A stretch of 57,857 nt of DNA from Abyssisolibacter fermentans (GTDB lineage: Bacteria; Bacillota; Clostridia; Tissierellales; MCWD3). Positions 9,428-19,604 of the stretch are shown piece after piece. Positions within the stretch are counted from its first letter, which is position 1. Each line of letters starts with the position of its first letter. Location: contig NZ_LOHE01000058.1 of NCBI RefSeq assembly GCF_001559865.1, forward strand, positions 1 to 57,857. Reading direction: 5' to 3'. The notes under the pieces were generated by a model, which worked only from the letters and a program-made list of their open reading frames with translations, made no database searches and was not told the DNA's origin. The translations under genes were made by a program, and so were the position numbers.

Positions 9428-10408
9428 ATGATACATACAAAAAATCTAATAAAAGTGTATAGAGTACCAAAAAAGAATAAAAGAAAGACGTTAAAAAATT
9501 TTTTATTTCCATCTCATGAAGACAAGATAGCAGTAGATAATATAAGCTTTGATATAGAAAAAGGTGAAATAGTTGGTTTTGTAGGATTAAATGGAGCAGG
9601 TAAAACAACAACCATTAAGATGCTGTCTGGAATATTGACACCAACATCTGGACAGATAACTGCAAATGGATATATACCATACAAGAGTAGAAATAAGTTG
9701 TCTATGGATATTGCTGTAATAATGGGTCAAAAGTCAGTAATGTTTTATGACATACCAGCTATTGAGTCTTTTAAATTCTACAAAGATGTTTATTCAATAT
9801 CAAGCAATGATTACAAAGAAAGAATGGAATTATTTATAGAAAAATTAGATTTAAATAGTATACTAAATATCCCTGTTAGAAAGCTGTCACTTGGACAGAG
9901 AATGAGATGTGAGATTGCTGTATCATTATTACATAATCCAAAGATATTATTTTTGGACGAGCCTACTATTGGACTTGATATAATAGCCAAGCAGAAGATA
10001 CTGGATTTTTTTATGTATTTAAATAAGAACTTTGATACTACTATATTTCTAACTACACATGATATAGGTGATATTGATAAAATTTGCGAGCGTATAATGA
10101 TTATTGATAAGGGTATTATCAGGTATGATGGAGCGGTAAAAGAACTTGAAAATAGAGATAAATACAAGATAGTTGAAATTATGCATGAAAAAGATATCAA
10201 TGTAAATGAAATATTAGATGGTATACAAAATCAAATTTTAGAATCTCAGAGATACAAAACTACTATAAAAGTGGATAAGCAGGAAGTAGGAAATGTTGTT
10301 AACAATTTAATTAATAATGATAAGATTGTTGATTTTAATATAAATACATTGAGTTTGGAAAGAGTACTACAAGATATATATATAAACGATCAAGGAGAAT
10401 CGTCATGA
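9428..10408 (+). CDS. ABC-2 type exporter ATP-binding protein
   Basis: 326 residues from ATG 9428, chosen because GGAG sits about 10 bases upstream; an ATG at 9407 in frame lacks an RBS. It carries Walker A GLNGAGKTT, Q-loop IMGQKS, signature LSLGQRMRCE, Walker B ILFLDEP and switch TTHD in order, with an extra C-terminal domain of about 90 residues. It supplies ATP hydrolysis to the two permeases encoded next; its stop overlaps the first permease start by four bases. The permease pair is of the DUF990-like ABC-2 type, so export of a peptide, lipid or drug is likely, but the cargo is unknown. A broken copy of this gene lies just upstream. Confidence 0.92.
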   Translation: MIHTKNLIKVYRVPKKNKRKTLKNFLFPSHEDKIAVDNISFDIEKGEIVGFVGLNGAGKTTTIKMLSGILTPTSGQITANGYIPYKSRNKLSMDIAVIMGQKSVMFYDIPAIESFKFYKDVYSISSNDYKERMELFIEKLDLNSILNIPVRKLSLGQRMRCEIAVSLLHNPKILFLDEPTIGLDIIAKQKILDFFMYLNKNFDTTIFLTTHDIGDIDKICERIMIIDKGIIRYDGAVKELENRDKYKIVEIMHEKDINVNEILDGIQNQILESQRYKTTIKVDKQEVGNVVNNLINNDKIVDFNINTLSLERVLQDIYINDQGESS

Positions 10409-11199
10409 TAAGCAAATATATGAAATTAGTGAGAAGATTTATTATAATTTCTTGGCAAGAAATATATGTTTTTAAATTTGAGCTTTCGATGGTGCTGCTG
10501 CATTTAATATTTAATACGGGTTTTGTATTTTTATTTTGGTATTCACTGCTTAGCAATATAAAAGAGCTTGGGGGTTGGAATTTTTCACAATTAGCTATGT
10601 TTAGTGCAATTACATTATTTGGTGAAAGTTTAGGAGGATTATTTTTTGGATTTAGAGATTTGCCAAGTAAAATAGTAGCAGGAAGCCTAGATAAATATTT
10701 AAGCAGACCGATAAACACATTGTTTGCAGTATTGTTTGAAAGTGTTTCAATAGTTTATTTTATACAACAATTTTTAGTAAGCTTGATCTTAATAGTAATT
10801 GTAGCTATAAACAGTGCGATATCTATAAAAGTAAGTAATATAGCATTGAGTATTATAGTAATGCTTATAGGAGTACTAATTTATAACTTTATATATGGTA
10901 TTATAACATTTACGGCATTCTGGTTTGGTAAAATAGAGGTATTTAGAGGGTTGATACTAGGTTTAGCGGAAAGCAAACAATATCCTTTAAACATTTTTCC
11001 AAATAAGATGAAAATAGTTTTAACATATATAGTTCCGATTGCATTTATATCGTATTATCCTGCTGTCATATTATTAGGCAAAATGAGCGTTAATTTTATG
11101 TTCTTTGTCAAGCTTTTTATTTTTTATTTTATAACGTTTGGTTTATTCATAAAGATATGGCGGTTAGGAATAAAAAGATATGAGTCAAATGGAGGATAA
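10405..11199 (+). CDS. ABC-2 type exporter permease subunit 1
   Basis: 264 residues with about six membrane helices and the family features of DUF990-like ABC-2 permeases: an N-terminal amphipathic start, GGWNFSQLAMF after the second helix, then the SLDKYLSRPINTLF segment and a C-terminal helix ending in short basic and Gly residues. Its ATG overlaps the ATPase stop (ATGA), indicating translational coupling. It is expected to pair with the next protein as a heterodimeric channel. Confidence 0.85.
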   Translation: MISKYMKLVRRFIIISWQEIYVFKFELSMVLLHLIFNTGFVFLFWYSLLSNIKELGGWNFSQLAMFSAITLFGESLGGLFFGFRDLPSKIVAGSLDKYLSRPINTLFAVLFESVSIVYFIQQFLVSLILIVIVAINSAISIKVSNIALSIIVMLIGVLIYNFIYGIITFTAFWFGKIEVFRGLILGLAESKQYPLNIFPNKMKIVLTYIVPIAFISYYPAVILLGKMSVNFMFFVKLFIFYFITFGLFIKIWRLGIKRYESNGG

Positions 11200-11201
11200 A
11201 G

Positions 11202-11996
11202 ATGAAAAAATATATTTGTATTTTGAGAATTGAGCTATGCAGAATAAAAGAATATGTTTTAAATTTTATAGGGCAAATTATGTACTTACCATTAAAGTTA
11301 TTAATATTATATCTAATATGGAAATTTGTTTATGCAAGTACAAATACAATAAAGAATTACACTTTTGAAGACATTATCACATATTATTTCTTACTGAATA
11401 TACTTGAAACTGCAATAATGCCTGTAGGGATAACTGCTTATCAAGTATTTACTGATATCAATACAGGTAAGTTGAACATGTATTTGACAAAGCCAATTTG
11501 TTATCCACTGTATCAATTTTGTACTAAGATAGGGTACTTTTTTTGGGGAATAATATCAGGATTTATTTTCTTGTATTTGAGTAAAATTATTGTTGAAATC
11601 AAACTAACAGTAAGTATTGCTAATTTTGCATTAGCATTTTTAAATGTTTTTCTAGGATTAGTAATAATGTATTGCTTATTTTTCATAGTAGGTGAATTAA
11701 CATTTTGGGTAAAAAATATAATGACACTCAGAGATAATTTATGGAATGTTATAAAATTATTATCAGGGCAAATATTACCGATAGCATTCTTTCCTAAAAT
11801 CATAGGTGATCTATCAGGATGGTTACCTTTTCAATATATCTATTATGTACCTATATCAATATTTCAAGGGAGATATGCAGGAATGCAGGCACTCAAGCAT
11901 CTAAGATTTCAGGCTATTTGGGTAGGCATACTTTTGGTTATTATGACAGTTTTGTGGGTTGTAGGAGTAAGAAAGTATGAATCACAAGGAGGATGA
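11202..11996 (+). CDS. ABC-2 type exporter permease subunit 2
   Basis: 264 residues, the same length and topology as the preceding permease, with a comparable GKLNMYLTKPICYPLYQF segment where the partner has SLDKYLSRP. It ends VRKYESQGG, matching the KRYESNGG end of subunit 1, so the two probably arose by duplication. It starts three bases after the upstream stop with GGAGG inside the previous gene. It completes the ATPase-permease-permease operon, and a terminator follows. Confidence 0.85.
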   Translation: MKKYICILRIELCRIKEYVLNFIGQIMYLPLKLLILYLIWKFVYASTNTIKNYTFEDIITYYFLLNILETAIMPVGITAYQVFTDINTGKLNMYLTKPICYPLYQFCTKIGYFFWGIISGFIFLYLSKIIVEIKLTVSIANFALAFLNVFLGLVIMYCLFFIVGELTFWVKNIMTLRDNLWNVIKLLSGQILPIAFFPKIIGDLSGWLPFQYIYYVPISIFQGRYAGMQALKHLRFQAIWVGILLVIMTVLWVVGVRKYESQGG

Positions 11997-12019
11997 AGAA
12001 TATTAATCTTTACTATTTG

Positions 12020-12058
12020 AAGCCTGTGTTTATCAATATTAGAGATAAATACAGGCTT
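12020..12058 (+). terminator. Terminator of the ABC-2 operon
   Basis: AAGCCTGT and ACAGGCTT pair, with TTTAT/ATAAA extending the stem; it lies 23 bases after the last permease stop. The T-tract is short. Confidence 0.7.
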
Positions 12059-12161
12059 TAAAGTTGTGTATAGATTTAAAAAGATTAGTATAATTTTTCA
12101 TGAAATAGAATGGTCTATAAATGAGTTAGAATGCTAGAGTTTGAAGTTTCTTCTACTTTGA

Positions 12162-12329
12162 AGAGAAGAAGAATTTATTAATTATATTGAAGATAATGAA
12201 TTTGCTGTTTCAGATAATTACAAAGAAACTTGGGATTTTATCTAACACAAGCTTAAACAGTTTAATATACAATCATTTGATAAAACACCTAGTAAAAATC
12301 ATTTACAACATGTATATATGACCAAATAA
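12162..12329 (+). pseudogene. Decayed gene fragment of unknown family
   Basis: One frame reads EEEFINYIEDNEFAVSDNY and KETWDFI, then a TAA, then HKLKQFNIQSFDKTPSKN up to a stop at 12329. The composition is protein-like on both sides of the internal stop, and there is no start codon or RBS. It looks like the remains of a small soluble protein gene; I do not recognise the family. The rest of 12059-12667 holds a weak hairpin at 12382-12405 and no gene I can support. Confidence 0.45.
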
Positions 12330-12667
12330 ATAAAAGAATGTGTGACTTACGATGTAGCAAACTGAATTGAATTTAACTATAATACTCATTCCATTTGGAG
12401 TATTCCTACTATCAGGTTTGAAATGTTAACAGAGCAGGCTAAGCTGATACTTTTAAGAGATAGTTACAATTGTTCCTTTATATATATTATACCATAAAAT
12501 GCATAAAAAATATAGACTTACATTTTATACTAATAAGTTATATACTAATATTTGTCTATTCTAGTGGAGGAAAATATAAAACTACAGTTATAAGTAAAGA
12601 ACATAGGAGATTTCATTCATAACTTTCAGCTAAGCACGTTAAATGCAAATTTGAAGGAGGGGTTCAA

Positions 12668-14941
12668 ATGGAGTTATCTAATAATGAATGGAAATTTGAA
12701 GAGGAAAGACTTGAGAGAATAAAGTGCATAATCAAAAACCAATTAATTGATTCAGAGAAGAGAAGAAAGAAAGCATTCAATCAAGGCTTGGAATTAGGAC
12801 GCAATTTTTGGGATAATGAAGTAACAGTTCCGGAAAATTTAAAGGATTTAAATGCTATTGTAGATATAACACAGAACATTCAAATGGTGAAAAATGAAAA
12901 GCAAAAAGTTGAGATAGCAAGTAAGAATATTAGAAAATTAAAACTTCTTCAAAAAAACATTTATTTTGGAAGAATTGACTTTAAAGAATGTGGGATAGAT
13001 GATATGGAATCTATCTATATAGGGGTAGGTACATTAATAGATGATATGGATATATTAATCTATGATTGGCGTTCTCCAATTTGCGGAATGTTCTATGAAT
13101 ATGAGCTAGGAAAGGCCGAGTATGAATGTGCAGACGGACTGATAAAAGGTGATATTAATCTAAAAAGACAGTACGATATAAGCAATGGAAAGATAAAGTA
13201 TATGTTTAATACTGATATTAAGATAGCAGATGATGATATACTTATGGAATGTTTAAGTAATAATTGCGATGAGAATATGAGAACAATCATTAAATCAATT
13301 CAAAAGGAACAAAATAGGGTGATAAGAAATAAAAATGAGGATATTCTTATTGTACAGGGACCCGCAGGAAGTGGAAAAACTTCTATAGCTCTTCATAGAG
13401 CTGCTTATGTGCTGTATAAATATCATAACAGAGGACTTAAGTCTGATAATATAGTAATCTTTTCTCCTAATGATGTATTTAACGATTATATATCTGAAGT
13501 GATTCCAGAACTTGGAGAGGATAAAATATCTCAAAGAACCTTTATTGAGTATGCCATAGATTCATTAAGAACAGGATTAATGATAGAAGATGGGTATAAT
13601 CAGATGGAAGAAATTCTTTCAGGAGGGGCAAGTGAAATTTATAAATATAAAAAAGAAAGTATTATGTTTAAAGGAACATTGAAATTCCAGAGAATAATCA
13701 GAAGATATATTATATCTCTCGAAGAGACTACTGAAGAATTTGAAGATATTAAATTCAATGAATGGATAATTATTACAGCAAAAGAACTGAATGATCTTTA
13801 TCATAAGACATATGGAAAATGGCCTATTAAGCTTAGATATAAAGAGATTATAAAGGATATAGAATGTAGGTTAGAACAGAATAATATTAAAGAATTAAGG
13901 TATAAACAGATTGAAAAAGAATTAGAAGAGAACATTCAATACTATTACGAAGAGGATTTAATAAAAGATGTATTAAATAAAGAAATAATTAGTTTTAGAA
14001 ATCATATTAAAAATCTATTATCAATTAATGAAATGCAAGTTTATAGAGAACTTGTAAGAGATAAAGAGTTGTTTAAGAAGTTAGCAAGTGGAATTGAACT
14101 TCCAGTTAATATTGAAGAGATATTAAGGAGTACTTTACAAAATCTCAATAATAACAAAATTATATTTGAAGATATAACACCTATGTTATATATAAAACAT
14201 TTACTTGGTGATATAAGAAATATGGCACATATAAAGTATGTTATCATTGATGAAGCTCAGGATTATTCTCCTTTTCAATATAAGTTATTTAAAGAATTAT
14301 TTCCTAAAGCAGGATTCACTATATTAGGGGATGTTAACCAATCTATTAATCCTTATGTCAACACAGTAAATTATAATATTATAGCAAATATTTTTCATAC
14401 TAGAAATTGTAAAATAATAGAATTACACAAGAGTTATCGTTCTACAATAGAAATATCAGACTTCACAAAAGCAATAATTAATAATAAAAAGATTCTTAAT
14501 GTTTTGAGACATGGGGAAAAACCAAGATTAATAGACGCAATTGATTATAAGGACAGAATCATGAAAATTAAAATCGAGATTGAATCTATGTTGGAAAGTG
14601 GATTATGTTCCATAGCAGTAATATGCAAAACAGCTTCAACTGCTTTTAGGGCATACAATGATTTTATAGAAATAGATAATCAGAATGTAAACCTAATTAG
14701 AAAAGAGGATGAGAATTTTAAGAGTGGAATTAATATTGTCCCTTCATATCTTGCTAAAGGACTTGAATTTGACGGAGTAATAATCTTTGATGGGGATAAA
14801 AATGTCTATGATAGAGAAGAGGAAAAATTGTTGTTTTACACAGTTTGCACAAGGGCATTACATAGGTTAAGTATTTATTATAAAGGAAAACCTAATAAAT
14901 TTATTGAGCATATTGATGAGGAGTTATTTGTAAAAGGATAG
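12668..14941 (+). CDS. helD: HelD-like UvrD/PcrA-family helicase
   Basis: 757 residues. An N-terminal charged helical region (1-100) and YDWRSPICGMFYEYE (about 132-146) are typical of HelD, the ATPase that removes stalled RNA polymerase from DNA. The helicase motifs are in order: Walker A GPAGSGKTS (231-239), motif II VIIDEAQDYSPFQ, motif III ILGDVNQSI, LHKSYRST, AKGLEFDGVIIFD, and VCTRALHRL near the end. The length fits the HelD family better than UvrD or Rep. GGAGGGG precedes the ATG. It appears to be a single-gene unit. HelD of this type can also confer rifamycin tolerance in other organisms; nothing here shows that directly. Confidence 0.88.
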   Translation: MELSNNEWKFEEERLERIKCIIKNQLIDSEKRRKKAFNQGLELGRNFWDNEVTVPENLKDLNAIVDITQNIQMVKNEKQKVEIASKNIRKLKLLQKNIYFGRIDFKECGIDDMESIYIGVGTLIDDMDILIYDWRSPICGMFYEYELGKAEYECADGLIKGDINLKRQYDISNGKIKYMFNTDIKIADDDILMECLSNNCDENMRTIIKSIQKEQNRVIRNKNEDILIVQGPAGSGKTSIALHRAAYVLYKYHNRGLKSDNIVIFSPNDVFNDYISEVIPELGEDKISQRTFIEYAIDSLRTGLMIEDGYNQMEEILSGGASEIYKYKKESIMFKGTLKFQRIIRRYIISLEETTEEFEDIKFNEWIIITAKELNDLYHKTYGKWPIKLRYKEIIKDIECRLEQNNIKELRYKQIEKELEENIQYYYEEDLIKDVLNKEIISFRNHIKNLLSINEMQVYRELVRDKELFKKLASGIELPVNIEEILRSTLQNLNNNKIIFEDITPMLYIKHLLGDIRNMAHIKYVIIDEAQDYSPFQYKLFKELFPKAGFTILGDVNQSINPYVNTVNYNIIANIFHTRNCKIIELHKSYRSTIEISDFTKAIINNKKILNVLRHGEKPRLIDAIDYKDRIMKIKIEIESMLESGLCSIAVICKTASTAFRAYNDFIEIDNQNVNLIRKEDENFKSGINIVPSYLAKGLEFDGVIIFDGDKNVYDREEEKLLFYTVCTRALHRLSIYYKGKPNKFIEHIDEELFVKG

Positions 14942-15028
14942 ATCATATAAAGTAGTAGTATTTTTTATGATGTACCATTCATCAATGATCAAGCTGAAAG
15001 AGACTTGATTATTGATGAATGTATCTAA
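14942..15028 (+). pseudogene. Possible IS66-type transposase relic containing an inverted repeat
   Basis: A short open stretch reads YDVPFINDQAERDLIIDE before a stop at 15026. VPF-x-N-x-QAERDL is close to a conserved segment of IS66-family transposases (usually VPFDNNQAERD). Only about 25 residues remain. The same bases form a strong hairpin, ATTCATCAAT-G-ATCAAG pairing with CTTGAT-T-ATTGATGAAT (14977-15020), which may serve as the helicase-gene terminator although no T-tract follows. Both readings are given because they overlap. Confidence 0.35.
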
Positions 15029-15499
15029 AAAATATTTGGAACTTATTGAAATGAGTTAACTAGGTAATCCATGAGAATCATGGGTTACATTTCAACATTG
15101 AAAAATGTACAGAAGATGCTAATGTATCAAATATCTATTTTTAGTTCAAATAAATTTAATCCTACGTTACCACAAAACTGACACTTTAATGTATAGGTAA
15201 AAATCTATCTTTTTTTATGTTTCATTAAAATAATAAAACAGTTATAAAATTTAGTAATAGTACTATAATTAAAAAATTTTATTTTATCTACTTTTGAATA
15301 TATTAAATTAAATAATCTAAAATTTTATATATAATAATACATATCAAAGAAGAAGGATAGTAAGAAAATAATAATGAATTGTATAATTAAGAGCATTTGA
15401 TATATATCAATAACTAATCAGGATGCAGTACATAAGAGAATATTATGAGTAGCAATTGATGAATTTAGCTTAAAATTTATTATAAGGAGATATTTAATA
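15029..15499. other. Intergenic region
   Basis: A second hairpin at 15064-15088 (GTAATCCATGA with TCATGGGTTAC) lies here. No open frame with an RBS is visible before the gene at 15500, and the remainder is AT-rich spacer. Confidence 0.5.
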
Positions 15500-16057
15500 A
15501 TGAAAAAAATTAAGATAGTAATGTTAATAATTATTATTGCTATTGTTGTCTTTTATGGAGTAACAAGTTACGATTTACAACGAAATTACACCCATCAAGA
15601 AGCCAGTAAATATGTTTTTAGTAAAGAGATAGACGCAATATCTTTTATAATAAACGAAATAGAAGATATTCAAAATTTTAATGGACAAGGATTAAATGTA
15701 GGAAGTGTATCATTATATGATAATTGTAAAGGTGATAAAGATGATGTTGTTAATGTAATATGCTTAACAGAACTATTAAAAAGTGTTGAATATCTTAATG
15801 AATCTCATAATGTAATGATAGACAAATCATTGAATAGTAAACTTTATTATATTAAAAATCATTATGATTATAAAAATGGAACAGAAAATTCAGACATAAC
15901 TACCTTATTTATAGTTTATGATGTGATAAACAATATTATATATGTTCCTAAAGCATATAGAAGAAATGAACCTTATAAAGTTCCAAAAGACTATATAGCA
16001 TATGAAGGTAATGATAAAACATTAGCATTAATCGAAGAAGTATTAAATTTAAGATAA
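15500..16057 (+). CDS. Membrane-anchored protein of unknown function
   Basis: 185 residues with one N-terminal membrane helix (KIVMLIIIIAIVVFYGVT) and a soluble part of about 160 residues rich in Asn, Asp and Tyr, presumably outside the cell. AAGGAG stands about 8 bases before ATG. No cysteine pair, lipobox or known motif is seen, and I do not recognise the family. It stands alone, with a bidirectional terminator after it. Confidence 0.65.
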   Translation: MKKIKIVMLIIIIAIVVFYGVTSYDLQRNYTHQEASKYVFSKEIDAISFIINEIEDIQNFNGQGLNVGSVSLYDNCKGDKDDVVNVICLTELLKSVEYLNESHNVMIDKSLNSKLYYIKNHYDYKNGTENSDITTLFIVYDVINNIIYVPKAYRRNEPYKVPKDYIAYEGNDKTLALIEEVLNLR

Positions 16058-16070
16058 CGGCCGCATAACA

Positions 16071-16109
16071 AAAGCCAACCAATTGTTAATTTAAACAATT
16101 AGTTGGCTT
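16071..16109. terminator. Bidirectional terminator
   Basis: AAGCCAAC and GTTGGCTT pair, with ATTGTT/AACAAT in the inner stem. It lies between the plus-strand gene at 15500 and the minus-strand GLUG protein gene. Confidence 0.8.
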
Positions 16110-16151
16110 GTCCTATTCAAATCATTATGTTTTACAAATCCAAACATTATC

Positions 16152-19100
16152 CTATGTTGTTGCCTTAACTTTTTTTGTATTACGACTTTTTTTCTTGTAT
16201 ATTACTAAAACAATAATTACTATTAACACTAGAGCTAGAACATAAAAGACAATATTACTCTTCTTCTCTACAACTGCTATACTAAAGTTTGTTAGATCTG
16301 ATTCAAATAATAAATAGCTTCCATCTACCGTTGTTTTTATTTCTTGCCACTCACTATCATCTATTCTTTGGTACAGTACAACATTTTTTGAGTCAGGTTT
16401 TAAAAACCTAAAAGTTAAAGGCTTATTAGATGCTGTATTTAGCTGTACTGACCATTCTTCAGTCACAGGATAATTTTTAATCATTGTATCTGAAGAATAA
16501 ATTTCATTTATCTTTAATGTATCATCAGGGTCAAAGGCTCCTTCTACTAATAACTTGGAATGAGATTTATCATCTGATGCTAGTACTTGAATCATTGGTG
16601 TATAAATTGCTTCAAGCTTTTTCGAGAATACTAGATTATTATAATTATATTTAGGCCAACTACCATAGTATCCTTCTTTTTTAGGGATATCTGGTATCTC
16701 TTCTAAACTGAGTGAATCTCCATATTTAAATGGTATTGTCTTTATAATATCGTCATTAACAACAAAAGTTAATTGAAATGATTTAAATGCTTCTGGCAAA
16801 CCTTCATTTAAAATAAAACTATCATAAGCTTGAGGTGTAGCTTTACCGCTATAACTAATTCCATCTACACCTTCCCATTTACATTTAACAAAGGAATTGT
16901 TCTCAAATTTACCAGTAATGTCACCTGCAATTGCACCGGTATATTCGTTGGATTTATTTATTTGAACCAATGAAAGAGAGTCATAGATATCAGTGGCATA
17001 CCCAGCTATTCCACCAACATAATTTTTACCAGAAAGTTCACTCAAAGAATAACATTTTCTAATTACACTGCTTGATGAGCCAACTATTCCTCCAGTGTAA
17101 TTTCCATCTAAATTCTCTATAGAACCATAATTTTCACTTGTGGTTATTAAACCTAAATCCATCTTTCCTGTAATACCACCAGCACAATCTTTCTTTGCTT
17201 GAATAATTCCATTATTAACTGATGACATCAAAAATGATATTGTTTGATATTTAAAGTTAAATGAATGATTTCCCTTGTTTATTATATCGTCTTCTGGATC
17301 AAAATCATATTCTATAGCCATTGAACCTGCAATACCACCTACATTTACATCACCTAAAATAGTACCTTCATTGTAGCAGTCTCTGATTAGACCTTTTTCA
17401 ATAGCTGGTTCTTCTTGTAGATTTTGATCTGAGATATCTTCAAATAAATCTTCATTATCAAAAGATATTGAATTTAATCCATCTCTAATAATATCCGCAA
17501 TAACTTCAAATTGTTTGTTAATTGCTCTTAGATTATTGTGAAAAGATTCTGATGTATCTTTTGCTTCTGTATTAAGTAATGCTAATTCATTAGAGATATT
17601 ATTCATTTCATCAAATAAAGAATCACTACTTTCAGTTATATAATCACTTAATTTAGGTAGCTGTAATTTTTCATATGCATTGATTTCTTTAAATATTGAT
17701 TTTAATTCTTCTAAACCATTTGAGCATTCATCTGATGCATTTGAAAAATGCCCCATACCTTTTGAAAAATATTTCATAGCAGCTTTTGTAGCTGATGATA
17801 CTGAATCAAGATCATCTAAAGAATCTTGTATATGTGCAAAAGCATTGTTTGTGTGTTTTGTAAAATCCTCCAAATCCTGCATAGCAAGATCCATCCAGGC
17901 TAAGGCTTCTTTTATTAAAGCTTGATCATCTTTAAACTCTTTTGAAAGCACAGATAATGCATGTCTTATTTTAGGCATAGCTTCATTAATATGCTTTGAC
18001 ATAGTTTCAAGTTCATCACGTAATTCTCCAATGATAACATCCCAATCTTCGCCTATAGGGTCATCTATTTTTTCTAGTGCTTCTGCAAGTTTATCAAGTG
18101 CCCTAATGCCTGCTTCCATAGCTAGCTGAAGGTCTAACAATGCACTATCTAGTTCCTTCAGTGCTTCATCAACTTCTTCAGAATTCTCAGCAGCCTTTTC
18201 AACAAGTTTCATAGCTTTTGACATTTTATCAAAAGCTAGACTGGCATCTCTTGATGCTTTATCAAAATCTTCAAAGGCATCATTTAAATCTTCAATACTA
18301 TCATTTAGGTATGATGAAGCTTTTTCTAATTTATAAAAGCCTGTCTCTAATTTATCAAAACTATTTGTAAGTTCATCAGATGCTTTTTTAAAGTTTTCAA
18401 TCACAGGTTCTAATCGAGTCATAACATGACGTATTCTATCAGCAGTAGTATTGATTATAGTTGTTGACTCATCAATGTAATCAGTTGTGTTATTAATCAG
18501 ATTTTGCATTTTATTAGAGGCAGAAGTTGTAATTGTATTTAAACTTTCTAATCTAGAAATAATTACACTTGAGGATTTATCTCCTTCATTAATAGCTTTA
18601 TCTATTAATTTATTTAAATCAATAAGTTCTTCATCAATACGTTGTAATGTATCCTCTGAAAACAAGAGACGAATGAATGGTTCAGCTTGTCCAACAACGC
18701 CACCAACATCTTTTCTTCCATTTACAAGTCCAAAGTTTTTGCAATTTGAAATATAACCTGATTGTCTGCCAGCAATACCTCCAATATTATATCCAACATG
18801 CTGGTAACCGATGTTTCCGTGATTTTCACTTAATTCTACAATACCTTGATTGTATCCTACAATTCCGCCGATATCTATTTGAGCATCTAAGTTTTCTGTT
18901 GAATTTATGTTATTAATATTAAGATTTTTTAAATTGTAAGATGACATATCTTTATTAGGGATAGCATCATTTGTTGTGTTGACATTACTGTCATTAGTGC
19001 AAGATTTTACATATCCTACATTTAAACCAACAATTCCACCTGTATGATGTTCACCGATTACTAAACCCATTGATTGACAGTTTTCTATAATTCCTGTTTT

Positions 19101-19604
19101 TTCATTATAGCCAACTATTGCACCAATACTTGTGTCTCCAAGTACTTCTCCTTTAAAAGAGCAACTAGTAATTAGTCCTTTATTGTTACTAACAATTCCA
19201 CCTACTTCTTCTTTTGAACCAATAGGTTTTATAGTGCCTTTTACATGAAGATTTTTGATAACGCCATCTTCTTGTAAATATCGGAACAAGCCTTGATTAG
19301 AACCAATACTGTTAGAATTAAAATTACTTATAGTATAGTAATTTCCATCAAAAATACCAGAAAATATAGGTATTGTTTGAAAATCAGTATCAGATAAATC
19401 TATGTTAGCAGCTAATTTCACTATTTTATTTTGAGAATAGGTATCTAAAGTACAGTTCTCAGAAAGCCTAATTAAGTCTTCTGCTGTGTATATATATATG
19501 ACATCAGAAGTTGTTTCTATATTTTCATTATAAGCTATGGATTGAGATGATAAAATGAATATTGTCAGTAATATGCATAGATATCTATTTAATTTTCTCA
19601 TCAT
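16152..19604 (-). CDS. Large GLUG-repeat and coiled-coil surface protein
   Basis: 1150 residues from ATG 19604, six bases after AGGAGG; an ATG at 19610 abuts the RBS and is unlikely. A signal peptide is followed by repeated GLUG-like units (GGIVGYN, GGIVGLN, GGIAGRQ, GGVVGQA) over about 100-330. A long helical section (about 330-720) has many Leu, Asp and Ala heptads such as LDDLDSVSSATKAAMKYF. A second GLUG block follows (about 740-900), then a C-terminal membrane helix (VFYVLALVLIVIIVLVIY) and a basic tail. It is therefore an outward-facing protein held by its C-terminal helix. It overlaps the end of the MMPL gene by 20 bases, so the two are translationally coupled and probably act together. 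Confidence 0.75.
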   Translation of the reverse strand: MMRKLNRYLCILLTIFILSSQSIAYNENIETTSDVIYIYTAEDLIRLSENCTLDTYSQNKIVKLAANIDLSDTDFQTIPIFSGIFDGNYYTISNFNSNSIGSNQGLFRYLQEDGVIKNLHVKGTIKPIGSKEEVGGIVSNNKGLITSCSFKGEVLGDTSIGAIVGYNEKTGIIENCQSMGLVIGEHHTGGIVGLNVGYVKSCTNDSNVNTTNDAIPNKDMSSYNLKNLNINNINSTENLDAQIDIGGIVGYNQGIVELSENHGNIGYQHVGYNIGGIAGRQSGYISNCKNFGLVNGRKDVGGVVGQAEPFIRLLFSEDTLQRIDEELIDLNKLIDKAINEGDKSSSVIISRLESLNTITTSASNKMQNLINNTTDYIDESTTIINTTADRIRHVMTRLEPVIENFKKASDELTNSFDKLETGFYKLEKASSYLNDSIEDLNDAFEDFDKASRDASLAFDKMSKAMKLVEKAAENSEEVDEALKELDSALLDLQLAMEAGIRALDKLAEALEKIDDPIGEDWDVIIGELRDELETMSKHINEAMPKIRHALSVLSKEFKDDQALIKEALAWMDLAMQDLEDFTKHTNNAFAHIQDSLDDLDSVSSATKAAMKYFSKGMGHFSNASDECSNGLEELKSIFKEINAYEKLQLPKLSDYITESSDSLFDEMNNISNELALLNTEAKDTSESFHNNLRAINKQFEVIADIIRDGLNSISFDNEDLFEDISDQNLQEEPAIEKGLIRDCYNEGTILGDVNVGGIAGSMAIEYDFDPEDDIINKGNHSFNFKYQTISFLMSSVNNGIIQAKKDCAGGITGKMDLGLITTSENYGSIENLDGNYTGGIVGSSSSVIRKCYSLSELSGKNYVGGIAGYATDIYDSLSLVQINKSNEYTGAIAGDITGKFENNSFVKCKWEGVDGISYSGKATPQAYDSFILNEGLPEAFKSFQLTFVVNDDIIKTIPFKYGDSLSLEEIPDIPKKEGYYGSWPKYNYNNLVFSKKLEAIYTPMIQVLASDDKSHSKLLVEGAFDPDDTLKINEIYSSDTMIKNYPVTEEWSVQLNTASNKPLTFRFLKPDSKNVVLYQRIDDSEWQEIKTTVDGSYLLFESDLTNFSIAVVEKKSNIVFYVLALVLIVIIVLVIYKKKSRNTKKVKATT